A DNA stretch of 64,000 nt from Enoplolaimus lenunculus (taxonomy: Eukaryota; Nematoda; Enoplea; Enoplida; Thoracostomopsidae): the NCBI GenBank assembly GCA_030248215.1, contig JASANG010001800.1, positions 1-64,000 of the forward strand, read 5' to 3'. The position numbers and the translations under genes were made by a program. The notes under the pieces were generated by a model. That model was given only the letters and a program-made list of their open reading frames with translations. It was not told where the DNA came from and ran no database searches. Below, in pieces: positions 51,913 to 64,000 of the stretch. The stretch's first letter is position 1. Every line of letters starts with the position of its first letter.

Positions 51913-54617
51913 AGAATATAGCTTACTGGATCCTAGAGTATGAATAAACGTTTTGCTCGCTACGCATTCTCACCAGAACTTTCACATGGAATTTAGAAAA
52001 TATCGAAATGTAATTCGGGATAAACCTTTATACTAAAACCAATCTAAATTTCTTAGAGCGCCACTTTTTATGAACGAGCTTGATTTCTGTTTCGTTTATC
52101 AAATATAATCCTTATGTCTATCTCATTTGAACTGTCACAGAAGTACATTCAAACCTTGCAAATCAGGCAAAACTAGTACATTTAAGCAGGGCCGCCGCAA
52201 GAGAAGGCCAACAGGAGCCAGCCTCAGAAAAATCTTGGCCCTCCCTAATCAAGTCCTCGTGTTATCTCACAAGATTTTTTTTCGTTTGTCGATTACATGT
52301 TAATATGTCATGTTGTCACCTGACATATAATCAAGTCTGAAATTGTTCAAGGGAGGCCAAAATTTTCTCTAGGGCTCTTAGCGAGTCCCTCCTCTGGCTG
52401 CGGGCTCGTTTAATAAAAAACTGAAATTCGGTGCTTTGAGTAAAATATAAGTACCGAATAAAAATATTTTACATTTCATGATTTAAAGGATTATCATCTT
52501 GCTACAGCATATGCAGTTCTTAACGCTACCTTGCTTAACTTTCTTACGTGAAAATCAGTAGCTTGCCACTTCAAAAATTAAAGCCGAAAATTATGTTCAA
52601 TCTACTTTTTTTATTCTGGAAGGGTTTATGGTATCAGTGTAACTTTATCCTTTAAAACACCAGTTAAAATTTCCACCCCTTGCAATAATATACACATACT
52701 TTTTACGTTAAAGTATTCTCATTCGACAATGCAAGTATGATCACGCGACAAACTAAAACTGTGCATTGTTCACAACAAAGAAAATTATATTTGCCTTTGA
52801 AAACATTATTGTGCAAATTGAGGCACGTTAGCGGAAGAAGGCGCCAATGAGAATGGACCGAATTTCTAACTCAACTTTCTATTTGTCGAAACCTTTTTCA
52901 GTTGTTTCAACCATTTTATATTTTCACAGTTGTGCCTAATAATTTTGTCAAAAAATCGCCGTTAAGTTTGCAAAAACATAAACGACAAAAATGACAGTTT
53001 TGAAATTTCCATTTACAGTTTATATAATGGCATTATTAAATATTTGACAGTTTCCAAGAATTCATCTGTAGTTGAATTTACTCTGACTGGGCAGAACGGT
53101 GCAGAAAAATTTAATATTGATTCCTGGAGGATATTTTGTACATATACACTTTAAAAAAGTACCTAGCATTGTCTATAAGCAGTCGTAAAAGTATAGATAT
53201 TACAATATGGGAATGTTTTATATAAACTCTACTCCAGGTGACGTTTTGTGGAGTTGACGTTAAAACTAGGGCAGCATAGGACATGGTTTGTCGCATGCGG
53301 ATTCTACATCAAGTTTAAAATTGGTCAATCATATAACAGCTAAACAGGCAACAACTGAATATCATGCCACACTGCTGTACAAACCCATGCTCTCGCGTCA
53401 GCTAAACGTACATGCGTACTATTGTGACATGATATTATAGGGCGTAGTGAATATCATGTGATATTTCAAATTTAGTGCAAATATTATATGACATTCAACT
53501 GACAGTTTTATAACAACGTATTACGCTTTGCGGACAATGATAACTGTCATATGCTCTTTGTGGGAGTACCAGAAACCATCACATATCGAGGTCTGAACAA
53601 ATAAAAATGGAGATTAAAAGTTGAACTTCACATTAAAATTTTAATTTCCCGGCCGGCAAAATTTTAATTTTTTCCAAAATTTGAATATTCCCGCTAGAAT
53701 TTGAATTTCCTGGCTAAATTCAAATTTCCCGCCAAAATTTTAATTACCCAATATTTTGACAGGAATAAATCGTGCCCCACGCTGCTCGAGTTTTAACGTG
53801 AACCCCGCATTTGCCTAAAATTGATCGGATTTAGATTTTTATTGCATATTTAACATATTTAAGCATTTGATTACCTCATTTCTAATTACACTGAAAAAAT
53901 ACCCTGATAGAGCTCCTGGGTTATGACTTAGTAAAGTTTGATTATCAATTAAATATTTAAAAAAGAATTTTGAACCACCAAGCAATCCATAATGCCCGGA
54001 AACTGTACTAATTTAGAATTTCAAGTCGTAAGTTTATTCGGTTTACTACAGTATCCAAATCCCTACAGTATACTGCAATCTTCGGGCACATTTGTGTCCA
54101 ACTCCAATGTATAGCTGGGCATTCAATATTGCGGAATTCTGTTGAATTTCGATTTAAAAAATATAATAATGCTATTTTTACGCCAAATAAGAAAACGGGG
54201 CTTTTAACTGAATTTTTCGAACAGCATATATAATTTGGGAAGTTTCCATTTCGCTAAAACTAGAAGCTTGTGATTTGTTCTGCAAACGGTCACGACCAGG
54301 ATGAGAATCAATATTTTTTGTTTCTGGTCGCAAATCTCAGGGCTGAGGTCGGGCATGAAATAATTGCGTTTCCGAAAAAATAGATTTCTTTCAGTAAATA
54401 CATTTTATTAGTTTTGCAGGTCAAAAGGCAATATACAAAGATTAAGTTGGTATTCTGAAACAATTTGTACAACTGTTTGAGAAGATTTCGGTTCGAACGG
54501 GTGGAATTCAACACAGGAAAAAAATTCGACCATGACTGGTGTCAGGGAAAACACACAGGGGAAGAATTATATTGTGAGCAGGAAAAAATTAAGCTAGTCT
54601 AATTAGTCTAATTCGTC
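51913..54617. other. Intergenic stretch with small repeats
   Basis: 52187-52408 looks like a short MITE (CAGGGCCGCCGCAAGAG against inverted GAGCCCGCAGCCAGAG). 53632-53755 is a minisatellite of about 25 bp with AAATTTTAATTTCCCGGC-like units. 54550-54590 has a GGGGAAGAATTATA motif repeated at 54889. No gene recognised. Confidence 0.45.
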
Positions 54618-54868
54618 CGGAGGGAGGCAACTCAGCGCAGTGTATATACGTTAAATAGTATATATCACACCGTGTTTAACAATTGCAACACGTATACATA
54701 GTACTAAATCACCACAAGACGTGAGAGCTCCCTCGGGTTCGAGCGTCAAGCTCCTATAGCTGAGTGGCGATGGTATACGCCTCCCACTCCAGTCACTGGA
54801 CTTCGAATCCTAGCATAAAAGTAGGTCTCAGGGGAAATAGAAAATATTCATGTGAGAAAGGGTTAAAC
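54618..54868 (-). mobile_element. Single satellite MITE on the opposite strand, one end trimmed
   Basis: Inverted relative to the others. It keeps the tRNA-like module (TAGCTGAGTGGCGATGG, CTTCGAATCC) and a good CATGTGAGAAAGGGTTAA end at 54852-54868. The other end stops inside the internal hairpin (AGGCAACTCAGCG), losing about 30 bp with the terminal repeat. It sits between two GGGGAAGAATTATA copies of a local minisatellite. Confidence 0.88.
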
Positions 54869-55184
54869 GTGAGGAACAATTAAACCGGGGAAGAATTATA
54901 CCGTGACACCAGGTTTTTGAGCAATTCTTCAATCCCACCACTCGATTATCAAAGTGCAAATTTTCATTCTGCTCATTTCGAATAAAATGTATTCGGTGAA
55001 GATTGCGGATATGTATTTTGTGTACACAGTTGGCGCTAAGTTTTCCTAGCAGTACTTCTGTGTATGTATGAAGAGAAAACAGAACTATTGCTTAAAAACA
55101 GAAATACAAACCGTCTAAAACTACTTCAGGCAGCACATGAGCTCATTAGCAAGTTAGCAAGTGTACGCTAGCTACAGTCACGGA

Positions 55185-55480
55185 CAAAATTAAGTGCGCA
55201 GAAACCGCGATTGCGTTCGCTCCGGTCGCGGTTTTGTAGCCGCATTTGAGTTTTGAAGTGATTGCGGCTCAAACGCGGTTTGAGGCACGATCGTAGTTGG
55301 GATTTTAATTGCGTCGCAGACGCAGTTTGAACCGCGCTTGCCACCGCGACTTTAACCGCATCTGTAAAGGCATCTGTAACCGCAAAACTGCTTGCGCAAC
55401 AGCGATCGCAACCGCGGTTTTTTCGTATACGTAAATTGCGGCTGCAAGCGTTCGTGATCGTGAGTCGAACAGCGTTTGGG
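55185..55480. repeat. ACCGCG/CGCGGT-rich degenerate repeat
   Basis: Words such as GAACCGCG, GCAACCGCGG, CGCGGTTT and GCGGCT recur irregularly on both strands in an otherwise AT-rich area. Open frames on the minus strand are Ala/Arg-rich by-products of this composition. Confidence 0.6.
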
Positions 55481-56028
55481 CCGCACTCGCGTATGCACTT
55501 ATTTTTATGTTGACTGTATTGTGGAGAATAAAGTGCAATTATTTGCAATTTTGAAGATGTGCGGAACCTTTATAATTATCTTCTGGTTTTCATTAGCATA
55601 AAATAGTTTTTTGATTTTCGTAGACCTGAAATTTTCTAAAATTTAATAATATTTAAAAGCCTTTAAAATATAAAATATTTAATCAATATAGAAGTTTTAA
55701 TGGTGCTTCAAAATGTTGCTTATTCGCTACGACTCTGCGGATTTGTTTAATCAGGTAAAATTGCGTAAATATCTTTCGCTCAATCAAAGGTTATTGCATG
55801 GCATTTTGGTTGTATTTGGCTTTAATAAAATTGTTTATTTTAGCAGAAACATTTTAAAAATGTTTTACTGAATAGAATTTCATAAATCTAACATTTTGAG
55901 ACTTTTGCTATTTAAACGCGATTACTTCCGTCGAAATTTATTCATTACACAATTTACATTTAAGACGGCTTAAATACCTCTTTTCGATTCTGAAATTTAA
56001 ATTATCTGAATTCAAAATCATTGTAAGT
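55481..56028. other. Upstream region of the second astacin
   Basis: AT-rich, no exon. It probably contains the promoter of the gene starting at 56029, but no specific element can be defended. Confidence 0.3.
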
Positions 56029-59000
56029 ATGAATCTGCTGGTAATATTAGCCGTCCTTGGCACTTTGTTTGTTAATGCCTCAAATGCGAAAGGTAAGTAA
56101 CTTTGTGTTTGAGCAATTAATCAAAAATACTTACACTAAGCATTTTTGTGTAATGTTTTGCAGTTTTGTGGCCACAGAACAAAATTTTGTGCCCTTCTGA
56201 TTAAAAAAACATGAAAGAGAACTGTTTTCGGTGAGGCTTGGATTTCAAATTTATATTTGCGGTTCCGGCTTGGCTTGGGAGTGCAACGGTTGACCAAGAA
56301 GTCATCCACCGAATGATTTACAGCTTTTTATATAACAGAGTAACTTTGAGATTTTTAACAAAAATTACATATGGCCACAGCTGTAACAACACAAACCATG
56401 ATTGTATTACTATTCTATTTTAGCACCACCAGGAGTCGAAAAATCTAGTAAGTTCAATTAAGTATTTATACCTAAATTTTACACGGTTTAATTCTTCTGT
56501 AAAATGAGGTAAACACTTTTATATATAAATAAATAAATAATATAACCAAGTTTTTTTCTACGTTTGCTTTTACAAAATTTCTATTTAGTTACCAAAGATC
56601 ATGGACGTTGAATTGTTAAAATCAGATCGGGGCAATGCCCGCGGGTAAGAGCGGCTCGAGTAAAAAGTTACAGATGCGGCTATACTCGCGGGTAATGATT
56701 TGCATCGCACGGGTAAAAAATTCATAGCTTTTATCCGCGGCAAACTTTTAAGTTTTAATGAATTTTGTTATTTCGAGAAAACTTTCGTGTGTAAAACTCA
56801 TTGAAAATATAATGCAAACTTCATTAAAATGTAAATCGACCGCGATCTTTAAAATACTGATTAAACTTCAGGTACGGAAAGCGCGGGTCGGGTAAAAAAT
56901 CTTTATCCAGACCCCGGTCTGGTTAAAATTAAGCCGAGAAGTAAATTTGCAGCGTTGCTTAGATACATGTTCATGTTATACTTAATACTACAGTTACTGT
57001 AGAAATCATGAAACTTGATAATTTTTAGCCCCACAATTTCTTAGCTTTTTAAACTTATTCTGTCAGATGAATTAGACAATCTAAACCTCTCGTTTTAGGA
57101 ATTTAGCTCTAAGTTGGGCAATATTTTAGGCACGTACAAACGCAGTTTTGGAGCAAATAGTTCGGTACATGTAGCTTTGTTATGGAATCAAAAACAATAT
57201 TGTAAAATTACAATGTTAATATAAGTTTTCCATTAATGTGAACCATGCAAAACATGTTTATCTCGTGTTTGGCTATGTTTTAAGGTCGAAGCTATTTTGA
57301 ATCGTAAACCTAAAATAAGAAATAGAATTTACCAAAACTCTCTCAACAAACCCCAATTGAGAAACTTTGGTGTTTTTCAGAAACGACTAGAGAATTGCTA
57401 GCGGAAGCGAAAGCTGCAGAAGGTAATGCTTAAAGCATGTATTTTTGGTTTCAAATTAGTTTTGAACATATGTTGAATCAAATGAACATTATTCAAAGGT
57501 ACGGTTGTACTCGAGAATTCTGGAGGCTGTAGAATTCAGATAATGAATGGGTTGCTGTTATGTTTGTGGACGTATCAAATTGAAACAGCGTTAGCGTTAA
57601 GTCTTGTGCACTTTTGAACATATTTAAGGCGGTTTTGTTACGGCTCTGACTTAAAGTTTACAAAAATAGCTTAGGCTTAGCTACGCCTTTTATAGCCTAA
57701 GCTTAACCCAAAGTCTAAGTCTAACCGTATATAAATGCAATTCACATGTACAAGTTTTTGGCGGCGTTAACTCATAGCTGCAACAAGGGTTGAAACTGAT
57801 AGTGAAACTAATGGAAACGGAAAATAAAGATTGAAGAATAAAAGTTTCAAAAACGTATTACATTTCTGCCAAGACAATTGAGGCATGCAAATATTCGCGG
57901 CCTTTTTAAAACTTAAATAAAAATAACGGTTGCAGCGAAATTTTAAAGATTTTTTTGCTGAATTTTGCAATTTTTTTCATATCGAACAATTGTTGCATTT
58001 TTGTAATAAAAATTGCAAGATTAATACGTTATTTATAAAACTGATTTTTGGCATAAAACCTCGGCATCGTCCAGTTGTAAATTGTCGCTGTAGAAATGAC
58101 ACTTATGAATTATGCGTTACTGAGACTTGCACAAATTCCATTTTCAGAAGGGGGTGAAGAAGGGCTGGTCGAAGGCGATATGAAATTTGCAAAGAAAAAC
58201 GGTGGAGTAAGTGATGTGCAAGCAGTTTGACTAATTTTTTTCAGTGGTTTCATTAAATGGAAAATGTTATTTTCACAGACGACTCATTTTAATCTAATAA
58301 TATTCCCAAGTCTTAGTCTGAGTTTAATCCTAAACCATGGCTTAGCTTAATGAATAAGTCAAAATGTTCTAATAATTCTAAGCCAAAAACTATTATATTG
58401 CTTTTTTGAGGAAAAATTAAAAACATCTCGCCAGATGCGTATGTAGATTTTGGGAGCCTTCCAGCTTATGTTTCAAGATTTAAGGTTACACAAAAATCTA
58501 AGTGTACCACGGACTGTGATTTAACCAGTGTCCCGGACGACAACAATTAGTATTTAAAATATTGGGCGATCGGAACCGGATGTTGAATACTTAGTCCCAT
58601 TTATGTTTAAGGCTTAGGCTCACACTTAGAGGCTTAGGCTTGGGTAAAAATCAGCCTTTTTCAATTTCTTAGCGTAAATGTGTTAAAAGCGTAAGCTTCA
58701 GAAACTTCTGATATATAATATCTGTCTAAAAGTTTTTGAAATTTAACTTTCAAGTCCGACCGAAACTTTCGTTCCGATGATTTTGGAAAATGGCCGAAAA
58801 ACAGCGACGGACTTGTTGAAGTGCCCTACCGATTTGGAACAACAGGTAATACGCAGGGGCGGATCCACAACGAGCGGGTGATGCCCCATCAACGGAAAAA
58901 TTTTCATCATAAAATAGTAAGGTTCCTTATAACCTTGCAAACTTTAAATTTTTGCCGCAAAAATTGCGTTTGGCTTTTTACCAGTGCATCATCGACAATA

Positions 59001-62000
59001 AAAATCTATGCCACGGGGGAAAACTCAAATTCCAGAAAAACTTAAAGCTTTAGAGAAGTGCAGTATCTATATTAATTGATAATTGAATTATATTTTTAAT
59101 TCATTTAACTCTATCAGTGAGTGTTTCAAAGTTGCAAAATATTTCATTTCCAGTATACACATGTTTTAATAACAGCGAATTAATGGATTGAAAAGTCGGA
59201 TAAAGATGTCTCCATTGAACTGAATTTCGTTTAAATTCTCAAATAACTCATACTGTGTAACTACTCATACACAGAAATCATGGTAATTACTAATTGAAGC
59301 ATTCCACTGGCCGAGTGTAATAACCATTTGCATTTTAGCTTCTCGCTCACTTCGCTTTCGAGGTTTTTCATAATTTATCCAGCCACTGACAGTGTGGTAA
59401 CTAGTATGCCAGAAGCACTCAAAAAATGAGATGGTTATAACAAGAATGCATGATACCAGGGTGTGCAACCCTTCAGGTTCCGCATAGTACAAAATGTGCC
59501 CTACACGCGTTGCATTTATGGTCTACGCATTTCTTAGAGGGGGTACAATCTATGCAAACCAATGCAAGTTGTGTATCCGGCATCAAAAATGTTTCGCTTA
59601 TAGTTTCATTTAGGTTCATTAAGGTGGGTAGGCCAAAAACTCAACATCCGGTGGTACATTTTGTACCATACGGAACCCGAAGACTTGCAAACTCTTGTAT
59701 CATGCACTCTTGGTTATAATGATGAATTTCGGCTTAGCTCTTGGAACAACGCAGTGGGAGTTCTACAATTTGCTTTCTTTTGACAAACCGTCAGGCGCAA
59801 TCAAACACCGTATCCGGTGCTGATGAATTTTTATTCAAAAATTTTAAATTTGATAATCATAATTTTCGGAATAATACAGTGTTTTTGCATTCACGTTACA
59901 GTCGCCGGAGTGCAAGAACAAGTCGAAGCTTCAATCAAAGACTACGCCCGATGGACTTGTATTAAATGGACCTTTAGATCAAAACAAACCGATTATATTA
60001 CCATTCTATCAAAATCCGGGTAAGCAATATGTGACGACAATTGTTAAATATGAAAAATGTTCCTAAGCTTCAAATTTTTGGTTTAATTAAAGTCGCTGTT
60101 CAACTACAACTCAAGGGAAATCTAAAATTGGTACAGTAAGGGGACAACTGAAGATGTTATTACGCAAGTAAATTTAGTTACAATTTTTCTTTTCAGTTCG
60201 TAAAAAGTTACGTTCCTTGTGAATATCAAACAGTGTCATTGGCTGTTCCTTGCAAGGCCCTATACTTACGGCAAATTCGACGTTAGACGGTTGTTCGAAT
60301 AAACTTGACCTTAAAACGAGATATGGAATCAAACTTATAAGTAATGTCTTAGCAATCCAGTCATCGAATTATAAACTGCAAAATTTGCAATATTTGCAGC
60401 TGCAATTCATACGTTGGCCGAATCGGTGGCGAACAACAGTTGTCGTTGGCTTACGGTTGCGAGAGGAGCAAAGGCGTAGCAACACACGAAATGATGCACG
60501 CGCTCGGATTTTTTCACGAACAAAGCCGAAGCGACAGAGATAGTTATGTTAAAATTGTGACTGCCAATATCAAAGAAGGTATGCCTAAACCTATGACTTA
60601 CCATAATTGAAGGCTTAAACCAAAAACTAAGTAAAATCCAAAGCCTGAGTTTAAGCTCATTAAATCTAGAACCTATCGCTTAAAAATATATACTTTAGAA
60701 CCTAAAAGCCTAAGCATATTCCTTAGCGTAAACCAAAACCAAAACCTTAAATATTTGATAAACATAATCTAATCTCGACAGTAAATGTGTGTCAAATCAA
60801 GAATCTAAACACATACCTATGCAAAACACTAAAACAATTTTGAAGCGTAGCACAAAGCTTTGGCTAACTTTAAGCTGAAGCCTAAATCTAATTTTAGGGT
60901 TAAATTAAACTTTCGTGTAGTAATATTTTGGATCTGGAAAAAGGAATTATGTTTTTTGAAAACTGACTGTGGTGGTTACGGTAAATGTTTACAAGTTGTA
61001 CTTTGATGAGCCTCTCAAATATTGCAAAACTAAAGCTTATCAAGACGATCCGTATGGATTAACAACCGCAACTAATAATGTTTGCGCTAGTTGCTAAATA
61101 TTACTGTATTAAGCTTCTGTTTCTAGACGGTTGCAATTACAGAAACGCTATCATAAACATAGATGCGATAATTTTAACATTTAAATTATGAAGGAATTTG
61201 GGTATTTAAGATAACAAATTCAATTTTGACAAATGCAAAGAAGGATGTACATTGCCGACAACAAAATATGACTACGGCAGGTTAGTTCAATCAAGAGTCG
61301 ATGATCACTCTTTATAACGAGAGTGTGCAACTGGGTACATTCTGTGCATTAAAGAATGTACCCGGCACGCGTTGCGTTTTGGCCTACCCCCCTCATTTTG
61401 GGGGGGGGTCAATTTTACGTTCATTACACGTGTATCCGCCAGCCAAAACCGAAAATATAATCGAACCACTTTTCAGTATATGAAAACAGCACATGAATTT
61501 CAGCATCTATGAAGATTTTCACCCCCCTCCCAAAAGGGGGGTAAGCCAAAAATGCAACGCACGCTGGGTACATTTTTTTACATAGAATGTACCCAGCTGC
61601 ATACTCTTTTTAAGGGTATTATGCACTCTTGGTTCAATCAAGAGTCGATGACGAAAAACAGTGTACAACTCTTAGCACCGGGCTGTTGCATTTTGACCCA
61701 ACCTCTTGTTTAGAGGGTCAATACTATTGTAATGCTTGTTACCCCTTTAAACAAGGGGAGGGTTGGAAACAGTTTGCTCACATATAAACACAATTAAAAT
61801 GGCATACAGACCCCCTAAACATGGGGATAGGTCAAAACGCAGCGCATCCCGGGTACACTCTTTCCTACACCGAATGTACCCAGCTGCATATTCTTGTTAA
61901 AGAGTGTCATCCACTCTTGGTTTTATCAAGAGTCTATAATGACTCTATTGGCGATAAAGTAGAAATATGTTTTTAATACTGTTTACGCGCCTCAAAATAA

Positions 62001-64000
62001 CATTGATCGACAAAAAGTGTGCATCTTATAGCAATCGGAAACTGTGAAAACCAGCGTTCGTACCAGCGCTCTTTATATTTTTCTTGTGTATCCCACGCCA
62101 TATATGGGAGTTGGCTGCTGACATATTTTTGAGATGAATACATATAAATTAAATTAATCGAAAATGACGTTCACAATGTAAACATAACTCGGTTTATTGT
62201 GCCATTTACAAATCAGTTTGCTCTTTGAAGCGTTCTTTTACATTTACTGATCAGCTTAGAAGCCTTTTATCAACGCTAATAGGATCAGGTTTCGGAAAAT
62301 GTTTACCTACGCGAAAGCATTACCATTTGTACAGAAGCCAAACGATTTATCTTGAATTTCACAACACACGTCTGTAACGTTGTTCGATTGTTGATTTTTG
62401 GTTGTGTTAAATGTAGAAGCGTATATTCTCAACTGTGTGTAGCACATCCGATTCCTGTTAATATCGTTGTGATAACGGTTCACCAATTCAATTTATATAA
62501 ATTCATGCCGTAACCTTTTTTCCTGAGTCTACCGTCATCAACTTTAGGTTGCTTGTTAATACATCGCTAATGCTGTTGTTGATTTTGTTTCAGCGTTATG
62601 CACTATTCGAATTATGCATTTTCGAAAAACTCACAACAAACCATTGTACCTTATGATACGTAAGTAAATATCATGCTCGCCATGAAGATTCGTGTCGAAA
62701 ATTTAAAATGCTTGTCGTGTTTTGAAAAAAGCGTTTATGCTAAAATATCGTTGTCAAACGCTAAAAATTGTTTACGCAATATAGTGTTTTGCTACACTGC
62801 TAATTCATTTCGCAGTTTTCTCGGCCACATGTAGCGCTTTTTACAAGACGCTGACCGAAACAACGGAAGTATTTAGCATTTTATTGTTGGCACAAATTTC
62901 TAAACTCATTTCAAAGCGAAATTTTGCACCCAAAAACGTTTATTAACATTATTTTCAACGTCATACGTTGTATATTGTTGAGTTACATTTTTGAAATAAT
63001 GATGTAATATTGAAATTAATTTCTGAAGTCTAACACTGGCAAATTGTCCGCTGAAAGGGTCAGCTTTAGTCATAAATATATGTAAGTTTTTAAAATAATG
63101 TTTTTAACGTTTTAGATTTGTTACTTATATAATTCTTTGTTATGCAATATTCCTACGTGTTAACAATGCCGGGATGTCTGATGAATTTTTACGAAGATAC
63201 ACACTTTTCGAATAAGTTGTTAAAGTTTTAACTTTTTCAAAAAATAATTTTTTTCTTAAACATTTGGTTTTCACCTTTTCATTTTTGGGTTTATACGACT
63301 TTATTTAATACAAGTATTACTTTTCTAAAATATTTGTTGTCATTTTCTTACGACCCAAGTTAACATAACTAAAAACAGGTAGTGGCCCTTATAATTAACA
63401 CTGCCTGCTTTATAATATTAAATTGCACAAACGTCGATGAATAATACGACCGTTGCGCCCATGTTAATAGTACTTTCAATTGTTTTTGAAATGTTTTCAG
63501 TTTTTTTTATGTTGTCATATCAATTATTCATTTTCAGGAATATTGATGAACTTGGCCAACGACGTGGATTGTCAGCCAAAGATATCGACAAAATAAACGA
63601 AATGTACGATTGTAATGGTAAAACTGTTGAATCGAACGAAGGACACGAAATTCCATCAGGTTAGTTGTTTTGAGTTATACTTAATAAAGATCTTTAGTCG
63701 CCTAGTTATTTACAAACTTAATTTCTGCCAAACGCCAAGTATAAGCCATGGTCATAACAAGAAAGTATGCAAAACTAACGAAAAGTTAAAAAACAATTTC
63801 AGTACTTCATTTAAACGAAAATAATTGATTTCGATTTCTGTCGAGGAGATTAGGCCTGGGTTTCCACTTGGATTCTCCATTGAAAGTTTGTTTGGGAGCT
63901 GTTTTTTATATATAACCAAGAAAAGACACAATTTTATTGAGTAAAACATGCAAATAATTGTGCTTGGTCAATTTTGTGTTGTTTCAGAAGCCGCTGTGGA
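56029..64000 (+). CDS. Second secreted astacin (M12A) metalloprotease, 11th exon cut by the window
   Basis: Exons: 56029-56092, 56424-56447, 57381-57422, 58148-58206, 58755-58845, 59902-60019, 60400-60578, 61211-61280, 62594-62659, 63538-63659, 63988 onward. Every phase matches the paralogue at 28553, and exons 1, 2, 5 and 6 have identical lengths. The signal peptide is MNLLVILAVLGTLFVNASNA. The prosegment has EGDM with Asp54 as likely zinc switch. The catalytic domain starts at SDRNFRSDDFGKWP. The zinc site is HEMMHALGFFHEQSR (His162, Glu163, His166, His172), the Met-turn motif YDYGSVMHY, and the domain continues to GLSAKDIDKINEMYDC. This copy keeps YDYGS and a normal TTTTCAG acceptor before exon 10, unlike the first. 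By analogy a ShK module should follow past 64000. It acts outside the cell; the substrate is unknown. Introns contain three or more MITEs. Confidence 0.93.
57650..57725. repeat. Degenerate CCTAAG/TTAGGC hexamers (astacin intron)
   Basis: TTAGGCTTAGC, GCCTAAGCTTAACCC and AAGTCTAAGTC words. Similar patches lie at 58590-58660 and 60580-60905 in the same gene, and at 33085-33160 in the paralogue. Confidence 0.45.
59440..59714. mobile_element. ACCAAGAG-family MITE (astacin intron 5)
   Basis: ACAAGAATGCATGA at the left and TCATGCACTCTTGGT at the right. Internal CACGCGTTGCATTT, AGAGGGGGT and GTACATTTTGTACC motifs match the family. TATA lies at both borders. Confidence 0.7.
60580..60905. repeat. Longest degenerate GCCTAA-type patch (astacin intron 7)
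   Basis: Over about 325 bp words such as ATGCCTAAACCTATG, AAAAGCCTAAGC, AAGCTGAAGCCTAAATC and CCAAAGCCTGAG recur, with a spacing often near 6 or 12. This could be decayed interstitial TTAGGC-like sequence or amplified MITE interior. Confidence 0.5.
61290..61633. mobile_element. ACCAAGAG-family MITE, 9 bp after an astacin splice donor
   Basis: ATCAAGAGTCGATGA at the left and ATGCACTCTTGGT at the right, with TCA on both sides (61287-61289, 61634-61636). It contains CACGCGTTGCGTTTTGG, ACCCCCC/GGGGGG tracts and AATGTACCC words. The exon 8 donor GT is at 61281-61282. Confidence 0.75.
61637..61921. mobile_element. Second ACCAAGAG-family MITE abutting the first
   Basis: It starts ATCAAGAGTCGATGACG one TCA after the previous copy and ends CATCCACTCTTGGT. 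A further partial end (ATCAAGAGTC) follows at 61925. The interior diverges from the first copy, so this is not a simple recent tandem duplication. Confidence 0.72.

Noticed and set aside
55168-55548. 126-codon Ala/Arg-rich minus-strand open frame
   Set aside because: Composition follows the ACCGCG-type repeat; overlapping frames look equally plausible and no domain is visible.
58920-58960. Chance VPYNLANF translation as the missing astacin exon 5
   Set aside because: In-frame stops lie just upstream, and a properly spliced 91-nt exon is present at 58755-58845.
60250-60543. 97-codon open frame overlapping astacin exon 7
   Set aside because: Wrong frame; the exon at 60400-60578 encodes the HEMMHALGFFHE zinc site in another frame.

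Overview
The window looks like a metazoan nuclear genome: AT-rich, with spliced GT-AG genes, Rho-family GTPases, astacin metalloproteases and many small DNA transposons. Three things favour a nematode without proving it. There is a tandem pair of secreted astacins, one ending in a ShK-type module. Many acceptors read TTTTCAG or TTTTAG. Degenerate hexamers resembling the nematode telomere repeat TTAGGC recur inside short inverted-repeat elements. I cannot name a species.

Layout. 1-5624: a nearly perfect 297-bp satellite, about 18.9 copies, whose unit is a TTAA-bounded MITE carrying a tRNA-Gly-like module. It ends 66 bp before the terminal exon of a Rac-like GTPase (5691-5821, +). 5.8-14.3 kb: nested MITEs, degenerate minisatellites and a 776-bp GGGACA-type minisatellite. 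14344-19467 (-): a complete six-exon Rac GTPase of 192 aa, tail to tail with the first Rac exon. 19.6-26.6 kb: a graveyard of tRNA-derived SINEs, Gypsy-type LTR fossils, two LINE fragments and a GC-rich block. 28553-35919 (+): a complete 11-exon astacin (310 aa). 37-39.3 kb: decayed coding-like remnants. 39698-43425 (-): a three-exon FkbM-type methyltransferase (418 aa) with an N-terminal membrane anchor and a long Asn-rich insert. 43.4-49.9 kb: mostly unassigned. 49921-51912: an older five-unit array of the same satellite MITE, sitting in a TTAA site inside another MITE. 56029-64000 (+): a second astacin with the same exon plan, running off the right edge.

The host genes do not form an operon. 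The two Rac genes and the two astacins look like local duplicates, and the FkbM enzyme is unrelated. The most unusual feature is the satellite: a piggyBac-like, TTAA-targeting MITE with internal pol III-type A and B boxes. It exists as a young homogenised array, an old array, and single copies.

All exon borders were set by eye from splice sites, reading-phase bookkeeping and family alignment from memory. No searches were run.
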